NCBI GenBank assembly: GCA_047345645.1
Contig: JBLEFH010000009.1
Reading direction: 5' to 3' (one strand)
Source of the DNA: JBLEFH01 sp047345645
Lineage (GTDB): Bacteria > Pseudomonadota > Alphaproteobacteria > Rhodobacterales > Rhodobacteraceae
Length of the DNA stretch: 64,000 nt
Of the stretch, positions 35,384 to 44,138 are shown in pieces. Positions within the stretch are counted from its first letter, which is position 1. Each line of letters starts with the position of its first letter. The notes under the pieces are model-generated. The model saw only the letters and a list, made by a program, of their open reading frames with translations. It did no database searches and was not told the origin of the DNA. The position numbers were made by a program, and so were the translations under genes.

Positions 35384-37021
35384 ATGGCAGACGCCGTCGA
35401 TCATTCGCATGACGACCACCACCGGCCGGGTTTCTTTGTTCGCTGGTTCATGTCCACCAATCACAAGGATATCGGGATTCTCTATCTCGTAACCTCGGCG
35501 ATTGTGGGCCTGATTTCGGTCGCCTTTACCATGTATATGCGCCTCGAGCTCATGGAGCCGGGCGTTCAGTATATGCTCAAGGCGGATGGCACGCCGAACG
35601 GGCATCTGTGGAATGTGCTGATCACCTATCACGCGATCCTCATGATGTTCTTTGTCGTCATCCCCGCCCTGTTCGGCGGATTCGGCAATTATTTCATGCC
35701 CTTGATGATCGGCGCGCCGGATATGGCCTTCCCGCGCCTCAACAACCTCTCCTACTGGATGTATGTGGCCGGCACGGCGCTGGCCTTTGCCTCGCTGCTC
35801 GCACCGGGGGGCGACGGGCAGAACGGCTCGGGGATCGGGTGGTTCCTCTATCCAACCCTGTCGGCCAATGAGCCCGGCTCCTCAACGGATCTGGCGATCT
35901 TCGCGATCCACGTCTCGGGGGCGTCCTCGATCCTCGGCTCGATCAACATCATCACCACCTTCCTCAATATGCGCGCGCCGGGCATGACGCTCTTCAAGAC
36001 GCCGCTCTTTGCCTGGTCGGTGCTGGTGACGGCGTTCCTGCTGGTCCTCTCGCTCCCGGTTGTCGCAGGCGCGATCACCATGCTGCTGACCGACCGCAAT
36101 TTCGGCACGCAGTTCTTCAACCCCGCAGGCGGCGGTGACCCGGTTCTCTACCAGCACCTGTTCTGGTTCTTCGGCCACCCCGAGGTGTATATCATCATCC
36201 TGCCGGGCTTCGGGATCATCTCCCATGTCGTCTCGACCTTCTCCAAGAAACCGATCTTCGGCTATCTGCCGATGGTTCTGGCGATCGTCGCGATTGGTGT
36301 TCTGGGCTTCGTCGTCTGGGCGCACCACATGTATACGGTCGGGATGAGCCTCTCACAGCAGAGCTACTTCATGATGGCCACCATGGTCATTGCGGTGCCG
36401 ACCGGGGTGAAGATCTTCTCCTGGATCGCGACCATGTGGGGCGGCTCCATCGAGTTCAAAACCCCGATGCTCTGGGCCATGGGCTTCATCTTCCTCTTCA
36501 CCGTGGGCGGCGTGACCGGGATCGTTCTGTCGCAGGCTGGCATCGACCGCGTCTATCACGACACCTATTTCGTCGTGGCCCACTTCCACTATGTGATGAG
36601 CCTCGGGGCGGTCTTCGCCATCTTCGCCGGGATCTATTACTGGTTCGGCAAGATGACCGGCCGCCAGTATTCCGAGTTCTGGGGCAAGATCCATTTCTGG
36701 ATGATGTTCATCGGCGCCAACCTGACCTTCTTCCCGCAGCACTTCCTCGGGCGTCAGGGCATGCCGCGCCGCTATATCGACTACAACCCGGAATTCGCCC
36801 TCTGGAACGAGTGGTCGTCCTATGGCGCGTTCATCGCTGGGGCCTCGATGATCCTCTTCTTCGGCATCATGTTCCACGCCCTCTTCTTCGGCCGCAAAGT
36901 GACCGAGCCGAATTACTGGGAGCATGGCGACACGCTGGAATGGACCCTGCCGAACCCGCCGCCGGAGCACACCTTCGAGCAGCTCCCGACGCAGGACATG
37001 TGGGACAAGCCCTCGCACTGA
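35384..37021 (+). CDS. ctaD: Cytochrome c oxidase subunit I (aa3 type)
   Basis: Catalytic subunit of the proton-pumping heme-copper oxidase, 545 residues and 12 membrane helices. Heme a ligand His in TYHAILMMFF, the CuB/Tyr site in WFFGHPEVYIIILPGFG, the CuB His pair in AHHMYTVG, and heme ligands in FVVAHFHYVMSLG are all present. ATG at 35384 follows GGAGGGAA; the longer frame from 35351 lacks support. As in many Rhodobacteraceae, ctaD stands apart from the other oxidase genes. A terminator-like hairpin follows at 37054. Confidence 0.97.
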   Translation: MADAVDHSHDDHHRPGFFVRWFMSTNHKDIGILYLVTSAIVGLISVAFTMYMRLELMEPGVQYMLKADGTPNGHLWNVLITYHAILMMFFVVIPALFGGFGNYFMPLMIGAPDMAFPRLNNLSYWMYVAGTALAFASLLAPGGDGQNGSGIGWFLYPTLSANEPGSSTDLAIFAIHVSGASSILGSINIITTFLNMRAPGMTLFKTPLFAWSVLVTAFLLVLSLPVVAGAITMLLTDRNFGTQFFNPAGGGDPVLYQHLFWFFGHPEVYIIILPGFGIISHVVSTFSKKPIFGYLPMVLAIVAIGVLGFVVWAHHMYTVGMSLSQQSYFMMATMVIAVPTGVKIFSWIATMWGGSIEFKTPMLWAMGFIFLFTVGGVTGIVLSQAGIDRVYHDTYFVVAHFHYVMSLGAVFAIFAGIYYWFGKMTGRQYSEFWGKIHFWMMFIGANLTFFPQHFLGRQGMPRRYIDYNPEFALWNEWSSYGAFIAGASMILFFGIMFHALFFGRKVTEPNYWEHGDTLEWTLPNPPPEHTFEQLPTQDMWDKPSH

Positions 37022-37030
37022 GCTGGCCCC

Positions 37031-37552
37031 ATGATCGAATGGCTGAAACACGGAAAGGCCGGGGTGCACGCTCCGGCCTTTTTCATTCAACGAGAGGATG
37101 AGCCGACCCTCGCCCTCACCCTCTGGCCGCACCGCTCGCTCACCCGCGGCGGCTTCCGGCACTTCATGATCTTCACCGGCGTGCTGATCTTCATCCCGGT
37201 CCTGCCCGTCGCCGGATTCCTCGGGGTCTGGCTGGTCGTGGTCCCGTTCCTGCTGCTCACCCTGTTCCTCCTCTGGCTCTTCATCGAACGGAACTATTAC
37301 GACGGCCGCATCGTCGAAGAACTCCGCCTCTGGCCCGACCTCATCGCCGTCCAGCGCACCGACCCCGATGGCAGTCAAAAGACCTGGGAAGCCAACCCCT
37401 ACTGGGTCCGCCTCACCCTCCACCCCGAAGCCCGCCCGGAGAACTACCTGACGATGCGCGGCGAAGATGGGCGCGAGATAGAGCTCGGGGCGTTCCTGTC
37501 GCCGGAGGAGCGGGTGGAGGTTTATGAGCGGGTGAGCGGGGCACTAAAGTAA
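37031..37552 (+). CDS. DUF2244 domain-containing membrane protein
   Basis: A 173-residue protein with two close hydrophobic helices (FMIFTGVLIFIPVLPVAGFL and VVPFLLLTLFLLWLFIER) after the conserved LWPHRSL, and a C-terminal soluble part (SQKTWEANPYWVRLTLHPEA). This matches DUF2244, an uncharacterised inner-membrane family. The ATG at 37031 lies only nine bases after ctaD, and the terminator-like hairpin of ctaD falls within its first codons, so the true start is doubtful. Its last 200 bp occur again at 38841. Confidence 0.75.
   Translation: MIEWLKHGKAGVHAPAFFIQREDEPTLALTLWPHRSLTRGGFRHFMIFTGVLIFIPVLPVAGFLGVWLVVVPFLLLTLFLLWLFIERNYYDGRIVEELRLWPDLIAVQRTDPDGSQKTWEANPYWVRLTLHPEARPENYLTMRGEDGREIELGAFLSPEERVEVYERVSGALK
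37054..37084 (+). terminator. Intrinsic terminator-like hairpin after ctaD
   Basis: Nine-base arms AAAGGCCGG (37054-37062) and CCGGCCTTT (37073-37081) with a 10-base loop, followed by a run of T to 37083. This has the form of a rho-independent terminator for ctaD, yet it lies inside the annotated 5' end of the DUF2244 frame. It may attenuate read-through into that gene. Confidence 0.65.
37343..37542 (+). repeat. 200-bp direct repeat, copy A (3' end of DUF2244 gene)
   Basis: This stretch recurs in the same orientation at 38841-39040. I count about 11 differences in 200 bp (about 94% identity), most of them at third codon positions; an 80-base central block is nearly perfect. Copy A is part of an intact gene. 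The acyltransferase gene lies between the two copies. Confidence 0.9.
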
Positions 37553-37689
37553 TCCTAAAGACCTCGCTGTAGATCAACCGCACTACCCCACCAAGCTTGG
37601 CCAACCTCTAAACAAAACGCCAATATCGCGGAACGGTCAAAACTGGTAGTTTCATGTTGGGACGAAAAGGTACGGTGGGGTGCCTCAAC

Positions 37690-38682
37690 ATGATCAAACC
37701 TTTACACGGCCTCCGTGGGATCGCCGCTCTGACCGTGGTGGTCGGTCATTTCACATATAAGGGCGCTGCCAGTCTCGGCGTTGTCCTTTTCTTCGTCCTG
37801 AGCGGTTTTCTGATCGGCAAACTTTACATGGAGAAAGACTTTACCGTCGAGAATATCTGGCGCTACGTCGTCGCACGCTTCGCAAGGGTCTATCCGCTCT
37901 TCGCGATCGTCATCATCGCGACCGCGCTGATCAACGCGTCAACATCGCTGGATATTTTCGGGCTTCAACTTCGCGACGTGCCTTCCCACCTTCTCTTCGC
38001 CGGAGACGCGCGCACCGTTTGGACGATCTCGACCGAATTTCAATTCTACGCGCTGTTCGTCGTCGTATGGGCCCTACGTTCGCGGCTCCCCTCGGCAATT
38101 GCCGCCGTCCTTCCCTTGCTTGCTCTTTTCATCATTGTCGCCGTCCTGCTTGGCACCGAGGCGAGCCGGAACGGCATTTTCGGCTATCTGCACATCTTTC
38201 TGGTCGGCGTCCTTCTCGCGATCATCGCTGGGCGAGACGACGGGACATACCAAAACATTGCCGCGCTCGCGATCCCGCTCTGCGCCGTCGCCTACATGGC
38301 GGCCTATCTTCTCGTGCCGCAGCTTTACCAACCACGCTGGATTTACCTCGACCCGGTGACGATCGCGATTTGCGCCAGCCTGGTCATCTCCACCGTCGTG
38401 GGCGGAAACTGTTTCGCCAACCGCGTTCTCAGCCATCCCTTCCCCGTCTGGCTCGGCGAAATTTCCTTCGGGGTCTACCTTCTGCACCGCCACGTACAAC
38501 ACGCGGTCGACGCAGTCTGGCCGGGGGAGCCTTCCGCTCTCGCGAGCTTTCTCCCAAAGCTCCTCCTGACCCTCTTGCTCGCTCAACTCGCCAATTGGCT
38601 GATCGAGCGCCCTTGCCGGGCCTGGCTCCGCCAAGCCGGTGAGAGGATAAATTTGCGAAACTCACGGGCGATGCGAAATTAA
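37690..38682 (+). CDS. Acyltransferase 3 family membrane protein (OafA/YrhL-like)
   Basis: A 330-residue integral membrane protein of the acyltransferase-3 family, which transfers acetyl or other acyl groups to cell-surface sugars. N-terminal LHGLRGIAALTVVVGHF holds the family His; VLFFVLSGFLIGKLY and the R/Y-rich ARFARVYPLF follow; the end shows RPCRAWL after about ten helices. The start may be ATG 37690 or 37654. The gene is bracketed by the DUF2244 tail repeats, suggesting it was gained by recombination at that gene. Confidence 0.85.
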   Translation: MIKPLHGLRGIAALTVVVGHFTYKGAASLGVVLFFVLSGFLIGKLYMEKDFTVENIWRYVVARFARVYPLFAIVIIATALINASTSLDIFGLQLRDVPSHLLFAGDARTVWTISTEFQFYALFVVVWALRSRLPSAIAAVLPLLALFIIVAVLLGTEASRNGIFGYLHIFLVGVLLAIIAGRDDGTYQNIAALAIPLCAVAYMAAYLLVPQLYQPRWIYLDPVTIAICASLVISTVVGGNCFANRVLSHPFPVWLGEISFGVYLLHRHVQHAVDAVWPGEPSALASFLPKLLLTLLLAQLANWLIERPCRAWLRQAGERINLRNSRAMRN

Positions 38683-38840
38683 GCCAGGGCCGTTACCCAG
38701 CAAATTTCGCGTAGGACATTCACGGCGAACTAATAAATCATCGCATGGATGTCGAAACCGAATGGCACGCTCGCACCGCCGAGTTCGCGAACACGGTCAT
38801 CCGGCTCCAGACGCCGCGTTAGTCCGATCTTGACGACTTT

Positions 38841-39040
38841 ATCGCGGTCCAGCGCACCGCCCCCGATGGCAGTCAAAAGACCTGGGAAGCCAACCCCTAC
38901 TGGGTCCGCCTCACCCTCCACCCCGAAGCCCGCCCGGAGAATTACCTGACGATGCGCGGCGAGGATGGGCGCGAGATAGAGCTGGGGGCGTTTTTATCGC
39001 CGGAGGAACGGGTGGAGGTTTATGAGAAGGTGAGCGGGGC
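38841..39040 (+). repeat. 200-bp direct repeat, copy B
   Basis: Second copy of the DUF2244 gene tail, same orientation as copy A at 37343-37542. Upstream of 38841 the similarity fades. Of the differences in the shared part, two change residues (Asp to Ala, Arg to Lys) and the rest are silent, which suggests the copies come from two functional alleles and not from decay after a local duplication. Confidence 0.88.
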
Positions 39041-39059
39041 GTTGACCGAAAAGGTTTGA
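38841..39059 (+). pseudogene. C-terminal fragment of a DUF2244 gene
   Basis: In frame with copy A it reads AVQRTAPDGSQKTWEANPYW and continues to GALTEKV and a stop at 39057-39059. The membrane helices and the start are absent, so it cannot make the whole protein. The region 38683-38840 before it holds no gene that I can support. Confidence 0.8.
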
Positions 39060-39101
39060 ACCCAAATTTTTATCAAAGAAATCACTCCTATTTCAAAGAA
39101 T

Positions 39102-39917
39102 TTAAGTATGTAAACCAACTACTCTAACATATGCTTTAAGTGCGTCGATATCGGCAAGGTCCGGCATTTTATGGATCATTCGATGGCAGTTAGCACAAAG
39201 TACGGATAAGTCATTTGAGGTAATTTTACGGTCCTTAAAATCATTCGCATAAGGTATTTTGTGATGAACTTCGAATACAGCGGAACAAATTTTGTCGCCG
39301 CATTCAAGATCACAACATTGGCATTTGAGACCAAATTCCTTAATCGCAATTTTTCTCGCATCCGAGCTCCGCTCGACCTTTCTAGACCATTTTCTCCGCT
39401 TTTTCTCACTTATACTCGAAACACTTCCATCGCTGATTAGCTTTTCAAACCAAGCGATCCAATAGTTGTCTGCATCTCCATATAGAACGGGAGACTGACC
39501 TTTAGGCCTAGGCTCCAAGCTATGAATCCTTTCGTCAACAGGGATCAGATATGCATTTTCCGGACGCACTCTCACTCTGCAGAAAATTTTCGATTTTCCG
39601 GCACGTAGTTTGTCAGGATGACGGATAGTGTCCGCGAATACAGTCGCCTCTCGATAGTATCCGCACAGGGTACCATCGCTGATAAATATAATGGTTACTC
39701 CTGAAATTTTCTTGTCTTCAGCGGCTCCACCTAACCGAGCAAGCTTACCACCACCATCTTTGGGTAAGTAACCATAAATATATCCGTCTGATGCGACTGA
39801 AAAATTATATAATTCATGTGGAGGGTTCCCCTGCTGCCCATATCTCATCACAGGCTCAGCATTCAGACTTTCACCATCGAAACGAGAAAAATTTTCAACA
39901 CGTGCGAGCAAATACAT
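39102..39917 (-). CDS. HNH endonuclease
   Basis: A 271-residue protein with a C-terminal HNH nuclease domain: zinc Cys in CQCCDLECGD, the motif FEVHHKIPYAND, and DLSVLCANCHRMIH. The N-terminal two thirds (YNFSVASDGYIYGYLPKDGG, then VTIIFISDGTLCGYYREATV) is unrecognised and could recognise a DNA modification, as in type IV restriction enzymes. ATG at 39917 has GGAG nine bases upstream; the longer frame begins with TTG. The gene is strikingly AT-rich compared with both neighbours and stands alone, a sign of lateral transfer and perhaps defence. Confidence 0.8.
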   Translation of the reverse strand: MYLLARVENFSRFDGESLNAEPVMRYGQQGNPPHELYNFSVASDGYIYGYLPKDGGGKLARLGGAAEDKKISGVTIIFISDGTLCGYYREATVFADTIRHPDKLRAGKSKIFCRVRVRPENAYLIPVDERIHSLEPRPKGQSPVLYGDADNYWIAWFEKLISDGSVSSISEKKRRKWSRKVERSSDARKIAIKEFGLKCQCCDLECGDKICSAVFEVHHKIPYANDFKDRKITSNDLSVLCANCHRMIHKMPDLADIDALKAYVRVVGLHT

Positions 39918-39988
39918 ATTCAACAACTCCAATCACTAATGACTAACAAATTGAACTTTTGATATTAATTAAGCTAATGTCAATAAGA

Positions 39989-40495
39989 TCACCCACACCC
40001 ATCCACAAAATGCCCCACTTCGGCCAGATGCCGGATCCGCTTGGTTTCGGCGGGGATCATGATGCGGGTGGTGTCGGATTGGGTGGTCCAGCCCGGCGGG
40101 GAGATGTCGAGGTTGAGGAAGGCGAGTTCGGGGATATAGGCGTCGGGTTTGGCGTCCGGTCCCTGCCCTTCGAGGCCGCAGCGCAGGCCATTCGTGGTTT
40201 CCATCGCGCCGACGATGCGCCAGCCGGGTTCCTCTTCGCCCGCCACCGTCAGCGTGACCGGGCGGGCGATAGTGCAGGCGACCATGGTCTCATCGCTCCG
40301 GCAGAAATCAGGGAAGCGAGCGGCGAAATCGCGGAGCGCACCCAGTTGTGACGGGCTGCGGCGGCTGGGGTAATACGCCAACAATTCGTCGTGGATACGG
40401 GTCAACCGGTCCTCGGCGTAAAGCGCGTTGCCGATGGGTTGCGCACAGGCGGCGAGGCCCGCGAGGCTCAGGAGGGGTGCGATCCATGCTCTCAT
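39989..40495 (-). CDS. Putative lipoprotein
   Basis: A 168-residue protein with a lipoprotein signal (MRAWIAPLLSLAGLAAC, Cys17 lipidated) and a soluble domain containing a few Cys (FPDFCRSD, VACTIARP, GLRCGLEG, DGCG). No family recognised. The ATG at 40495 is chosen because the signal peptide starts there. It lies beyond the terminator of the yqeY-type gene, on the same strand. Confidence 0.65.
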   Translation of the reverse strand: MRAWIAPLLSLAGLAACAQPIGNALYAEDRLTRIHDELLAYYPSRRSPSQLGALRDFAARFPDFCRSDETMVACTIARPVTLTVAGEEEPGWRIVGAMETTNGLRCGLEGQGPDAKPDAYIPELAFLNLDISPPGWTTQSDTTRIMIPAETKRIRHLAEVGHFVDGCG

Positions 40496-40531
40496 GGATG
40501 TGAGCGAAATATATATTTTTAATAAAATCAA

Positions 40532-40566
40532 GAAAAAGCCCCCGGAGAGCCGTCTCCGAGGGCTTT
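40532..40566 (-). terminator. Intrinsic terminator of the YqeY-type gene
   Basis: On the minus strand a GC-rich stem (AAAGCCCTCGGAGA paired with TCTCCGGGGGCTTT) ends in a T run (complement of AAAAA at 40533-40537). It lies just after the stop codon at 40588 and fits a rho-independent terminator. Confidence 0.8.
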
Positions 40567-40587
40567 AAACCTGCATTTCGGCAAAAA

Positions 40588-41043
40588 TCAGCCGAGGCGT
40601 TGCTTCACCGTCGCGCCGGCCTTGGCGAAATCCATCTGGCCCGCGTATTTCTCTTTCAGCGCGCCCATCACCTTGCCCATATCGCGGATCGAGCTGGCCC
40701 CGGTTTCCGAGATGGCGGCGTCGATGGCCGCACCGGATTCGTCTTCCGAGAGCTGCTTGGGCAGGAACTCCGCGATAATGTCGATCTCGCGCGCTTCCTG
40801 ATCGGCGGCGTCGAGACGGCCCGCTTCCTCATAGACCTTGATCGAGTCGCGGCGCTGTTTGATCATTTTGGCCAGCACATCGCGAATCTCGGCATCGGAC
40901 ACACCGTCGCGGTCACACGCATGGGTGCGCGCGGCGATATCGCGATCCTTGATGGCCGCATTGATCAGGCGCAGCGTCCCGAGACGGTGGCTGTCCTTGG
41001 CCTTCATGGCCTCTTTCATCTGTGTATTGATCTGGCTACGCAT
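40588..41043 (-). CDS. GatB/YqeY domain-containing protein
   Basis: A 151-residue protein of the YqeY family, which resembles the tail domain of GatB and may bind tRNA. Motifs: RLGTLRLINAAIKDRDI, IIAEFLPKQLSEDE and GKVMGALKEKYAGQMDF. The ATG at 41043 is placed after AAGGA at a normal distance; another at 41049 is too close. It is divergent from carA, an arrangement common in this bacterial group. Confidence 0.9.
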   Translation of the reverse strand: MRSQINTQMKEAMKAKDSHRLGTLRLINAAIKDRDIAARTHACDRDGVSDAEIRDVLAKMIKQRRDSIKVYEEAGRLDAADQEAREIDIIAEFLPKQLSEDESGAAIDAAISETGASSIRDMGKVMGALKEKYAGQMDFAKAGATVKQRLG

Positions 41044-41195
41044 TGGCATGATCCTTTCAAGGGGGGCGATATAGGGATCAAATCGCATTATGACAAGCCC
41101 GTGACAGCTTGGCCATGCGGCATAACCGTTATGCTTGACCCGCAGCCCCGCCTCGCCTATGACCCATCCGATCCCGATGAGAGAGAGGCACAGCC

Positions 41196-42353
41196 ATGGC
41201 GACGACAAGCCCGAAATCCGGCCGCGACACAGCGACCGGCGCAATTGTTCTGGCCACCGGAGAGGTCTTTTACGGCTATGGCTTCGGCGCGGCGGGCACG
41301 GCGACCGGGGAGCTTTGCTTCAACACCGCCATGACCGGATATCAGGAAGTGATGACGGATCCGTCCTATGCGGGCCAGATCATCACCTTCACCTTCCCCC
41401 ATATCGGCAATGTCGGTGCGAATGTGGCGGATGAGGAGGCGGATGAGCCTTTTGCCTTCGGGATGATCACCCGCGAATTGCCGACCAAACCGTCAAATTG
41501 GCGGGCGGAGAGCGATTTGCCCGCTTGGCTGGAGAAATGGGGCCGGATCGGGATTGGCGGTGTCGATACGCGCCGCTTGACCCGTGCGATCCGGCTTGCG
41601 GGCGCGCCGCATGTGACGATTGCCCATGATCCGGGCGGGAATTTCGACATTGAGGCGCTGAAGGAACGCGCCCGCGGCTTTAACGGGCTTGTGGGGGCGG
41701 ATCTTGCGAAAGAAGTGGCGACGGACAGCGCCTATGACTGGTCCGAAGGGCGCTGGCATTGGCCGGAGGGCTTCACCGCGCCTCAGACCACGAAGAAAGT
41801 CGTCGCCATTGATTACGGCGCAAAGCGGAACATTCTGCGCTGCCTGACCTCGGCGGGTGTGGCGGTCAAAGTGCTGCCCGCCACCGCCACGGCGGCGGAT
41901 ATTCTGGCGGAAGAGGCGGATGGCCTGTTCCTCTCCAACGGTCCCGGCGATCCGGCGGCGACCGGCGAATATGCCATTCCGGCGATCCGCGAGGTTCTGG
42001 AAAAATCGCAGATGCCGGTGTTCGGGATCTGCCTCGGCCACCAGCTTCTGGCGCTCGCCCTTGGGGCCGAAACCCGCAAGATGAGCCACGGCCATCACGG
42101 CGCGAACCATCCGGTGAAGGATCTGGAAAGCGGCAAGGTCGAGATCACCTCGATGAACCACGGCTTCACCGTGGACGCGCAAACCCTGCCTGAAAACGTG
42201 CGCGAAACCCATGTGTCCCTCTTTGACGGCACCAATTGCGGGATCGCCATGACCGACCGTCCGGTCTTTTCGGTGCAGTACCACCCGGAGGCCAGCCCCG
42301 GCCCGCAGGACAGCTTTTACCTCTTCGAGAAGTTCGTCCAGTCCTTGAGCTGA
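41196..42353 (+). CDS. carA: Carbamoyl-phosphate synthase small subunit
   Basis: Glutamine amidotransferase subunit that supplies ammonia for carbamoyl phosphate, feeding arginine and pyrimidine synthesis. The 385 residues include the N-terminal domain with GEVFYGYGFGAAG and NTAMTGYQEVMTDPSYAGQI, and a class I GATase domain with LSNGPGDPAATG, the nucleophile motif FGICLGHQ, and the YHPEASPGP end. carB is not adjacent. pyrG in the same window uses the same kind of GATase domain. Confidence 0.96.
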   Translation: MATTSPKSGRDTATGAIVLATGEVFYGYGFGAAGTATGELCFNTAMTGYQEVMTDPSYAGQIITFTFPHIGNVGANVADEEADEPFAFGMITRELPTKPSNWRAESDLPAWLEKWGRIGIGGVDTRRLTRAIRLAGAPHVTIAHDPGGNFDIEALKERARGFNGLVGADLAKEVATDSAYDWSEGRWHWPEGFTAPQTTKKVVAIDYGAKRNILRCLTSAGVAVKVLPATATAADILAEEADGLFLSNGPGDPAATGEYAIPAIREVLEKSQMPVFGICLGHQLLALALGAETRKMSHGHHGANHPVKDLESGKVEITSMNHGFTVDAQTLPENVRETHVSLFDGTNCGIAMTDRPVFSVQYHPEASPGPQDSFYLFEKFVQSLS

Positions 42354-42422
42354 CCGCGATTCGGTTAAAACTCTGTTTACCCTAAGTGGGTTATGGATCA
42401 TGGGAACCCGAGGGAGGCTCCC

Positions 42423-44132
42423 ATGTCCACGGTCGTGCCTTTGCACAGCGCCCCTGACCTGCCGCCAAGCGATGATCCGCTGGACGGGCTGACCGCTGTC
42501 TCGCTTGGTATGGTACCGCCCGATGGCGCGCTTTTGGCGGCGGAAGACCCCTATCATCTGCTCGCAAACGGCTTCACACCCTGGCGCAAACTCGGCGGCG
42601 AGCTGGTCGTCAGCGTGGACCGTCCCGCCGGCATCCGCGCGGCGCAGGCCCATTACGGGCGCGACGATCTCGTCTTTACCCGCTGCGCGCCGGATGATCT
42701 GCGCCATGTGCTGCATTTCGCCTTCGGCCCGGAACTGGCCCAAAACGCCCGCGAGCGCTGCCCCGAGGCGGACAGTTGCCGCAGCCTGCAGGGCGGGCTG
42801 TCTCGGGGCAAGGGGCTGCTGGCCGTGGCGGGCTTTGCGGTTCTCTTCTACGCCCTCCCCTATGCGGTGATCTCCGCCATGCTGATCGTGCTGGCGCTCC
42901 TGAGCCTCGCCACCACACTCATGCGCGGCACCGCCCTCATCGCTGGCTGGGCGGGGGACGCGAATTTGCCCGAAGATGTGCCGATGATCGCAGGCTATAA
43001 GGATGTCCCGGTGATCTCCGTGCTGATCCCGCTCCTGCGGGAGGAGCGCATGGCCTCGCAAATTCTGGAGGCGGTGAGCGCGCTCGACTATCCCAAGGAC
43101 CGGCTCGACATCAAACTGGTGCTGGAGAATGACGACGACATCACCCATGCGGCGCTGGCGGGCGAGCCGCTGCCCGATTGGGTGGAAATCATCTCCGTGC
43201 CCGAAGACACGCTGCGCACCAAGCCGCGGGCGATGAACTACGCGCTTCATTTCTGCCGCGGCGAGATCGTCGGGATCTATGACGCCGAGGACCGGCCCGA
43301 GCCCTCGCAACTGCGCCGCGTCGCCGCCTATCTCGCCCATGCGGATGAGGAAGTCGCTTGCGTGCAGGGGTTTCTCGACTTCTATAACACCAAGCAAAAC
43401 TGGCTCTCGCGCTGCTTCACCATCGAATATGCGATCTGGTTCCGGGTGCTTTTGCATGGCTGCCAACGCCTCGGCTTGCCAATCCCGCTCGGCGGCACCA
43501 CCGTGTTTTTCCGCCGCACCGTGCTGGAGGAGATCGGCGCATGGGACGCCCATAACGTCACCGAGGACGCCGATCTCGGGATGCGCCTCGTCCGGCGCGG
43601 CTATCGCTGCGACGTGCTGCCGACGACCACCTTTGAGGAAGCCAATTGCCGCGCGCTTCCATGGGTGAAACAACGCTCCCGCTGGCTCAAGGGCTATGCG
43701 ATGACATGGGCCACCCATATGCGCGACCCGGCGCGGCTCTGGCATGATCTCGGGCCGAAGGGGTTCTGCGCCTTCCAGATCCTCTTCATGGGCGCAATCG
43801 CCGCCTATCTCGCAACGCCGCTCTTCTGGGTGCTCTGGACCGGGTTTTTCGGCCTTGGCCTCGTCCCGTGGGACCATCTGCCCGGCCCGGTTCTGGCATT
43901 CTTTTACGGGGCGCTCCTCGCCGGACAGATCACCATGGTCAGCGTCGCGCTCCGCGCCGTCTGGGCCAAGGAGCGGCGGCATCTCGTCAAATGGGTGTTC
44001 TCGCTGCCGTTCTATTGGCCGCTCGGCGCGCTCGCCGGATACAAGGCCCTGTTCGAGCTTTTCACCAAACCCTTCTATTGGGACAAAACCGAGCATGGCC
44101 GCAGTCTCGGCACCGGGTTCGACGAGCCCTGA
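42423..44132 (+). CDS. Membrane family 2 glycosyltransferase
   Basis: A 569-residue inner-membrane glycosyltransferase. The N-terminal 110 residues form a soluble domain of the kind fused to NfrB-like enzymes. Two helices (about 130-175) follow, then a GT-A domain: VPVISVLIPLLREE, YDAEDRPEPSQL (metal-binding Asp near 287-290), TEDADLGMRLVRRG (base) and QRSRWLKGY. C-terminal helices complete a processive-type enzyme. The ATG at 42423 has GAGGGAGG upstream. It probably makes an exported polysaccharide; the sugar cannot be deduced. Confidence 0.85.
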   Translation: MSTVVPLHSAPDLPPSDDPLDGLTAVSLGMVPPDGALLAAEDPYHLLANGFTPWRKLGGELVVSVDRPAGIRAAQAHYGRDDLVFTRCAPDDLRHVLHFAFGPELAQNARERCPEADSCRSLQGGLSRGKGLLAVAGFAVLFYALPYAVISAMLIVLALLSLATTLMRGTALIAGWAGDANLPEDVPMIAGYKDVPVISVLIPLLREERMASQILEAVSALDYPKDRLDIKLVLENDDDITHAALAGEPLPDWVEIISVPEDTLRTKPRAMNYALHFCRGEIVGIYDAEDRPEPSQLRRVAAYLAHADEEVACVQGFLDFYNTKQNWLSRCFTIEYAIWFRVLLHGCQRLGLPIPLGGTTVFFRRTVLEEIGAWDAHNVTEDADLGMRLVRRGYRCDVLPTTTFEEANCRALPWVKQRSRWLKGYAMTWATHMRDPARLWHDLGPKGFCAFQILFMGAIAAYLATPLFWVLWTGFFGLGLVPWDHLPGPVLAFFYGALLAGQITMVSVALRAVWAKERRHLVKWVFSLPFYWPLGALAGYKALFELFTKPFYWDKTEHGRSLGTGFDEP

Positions 44133-44138
44133 GCCCGC

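Noticed and set aside
42363..42381. CtrA-like box TTAA-N7-TTTAC before the glycosyltransferase gene
   Set aside because: The second half does not match TTAAC and a single weak site is not enough evidence.
41493..44096. An 867-codon minus-strand open frame
   Set aside because: It lies antisense to carA and the glycosyltransferase gene and shows no domain; it is a GC-driven shadow.
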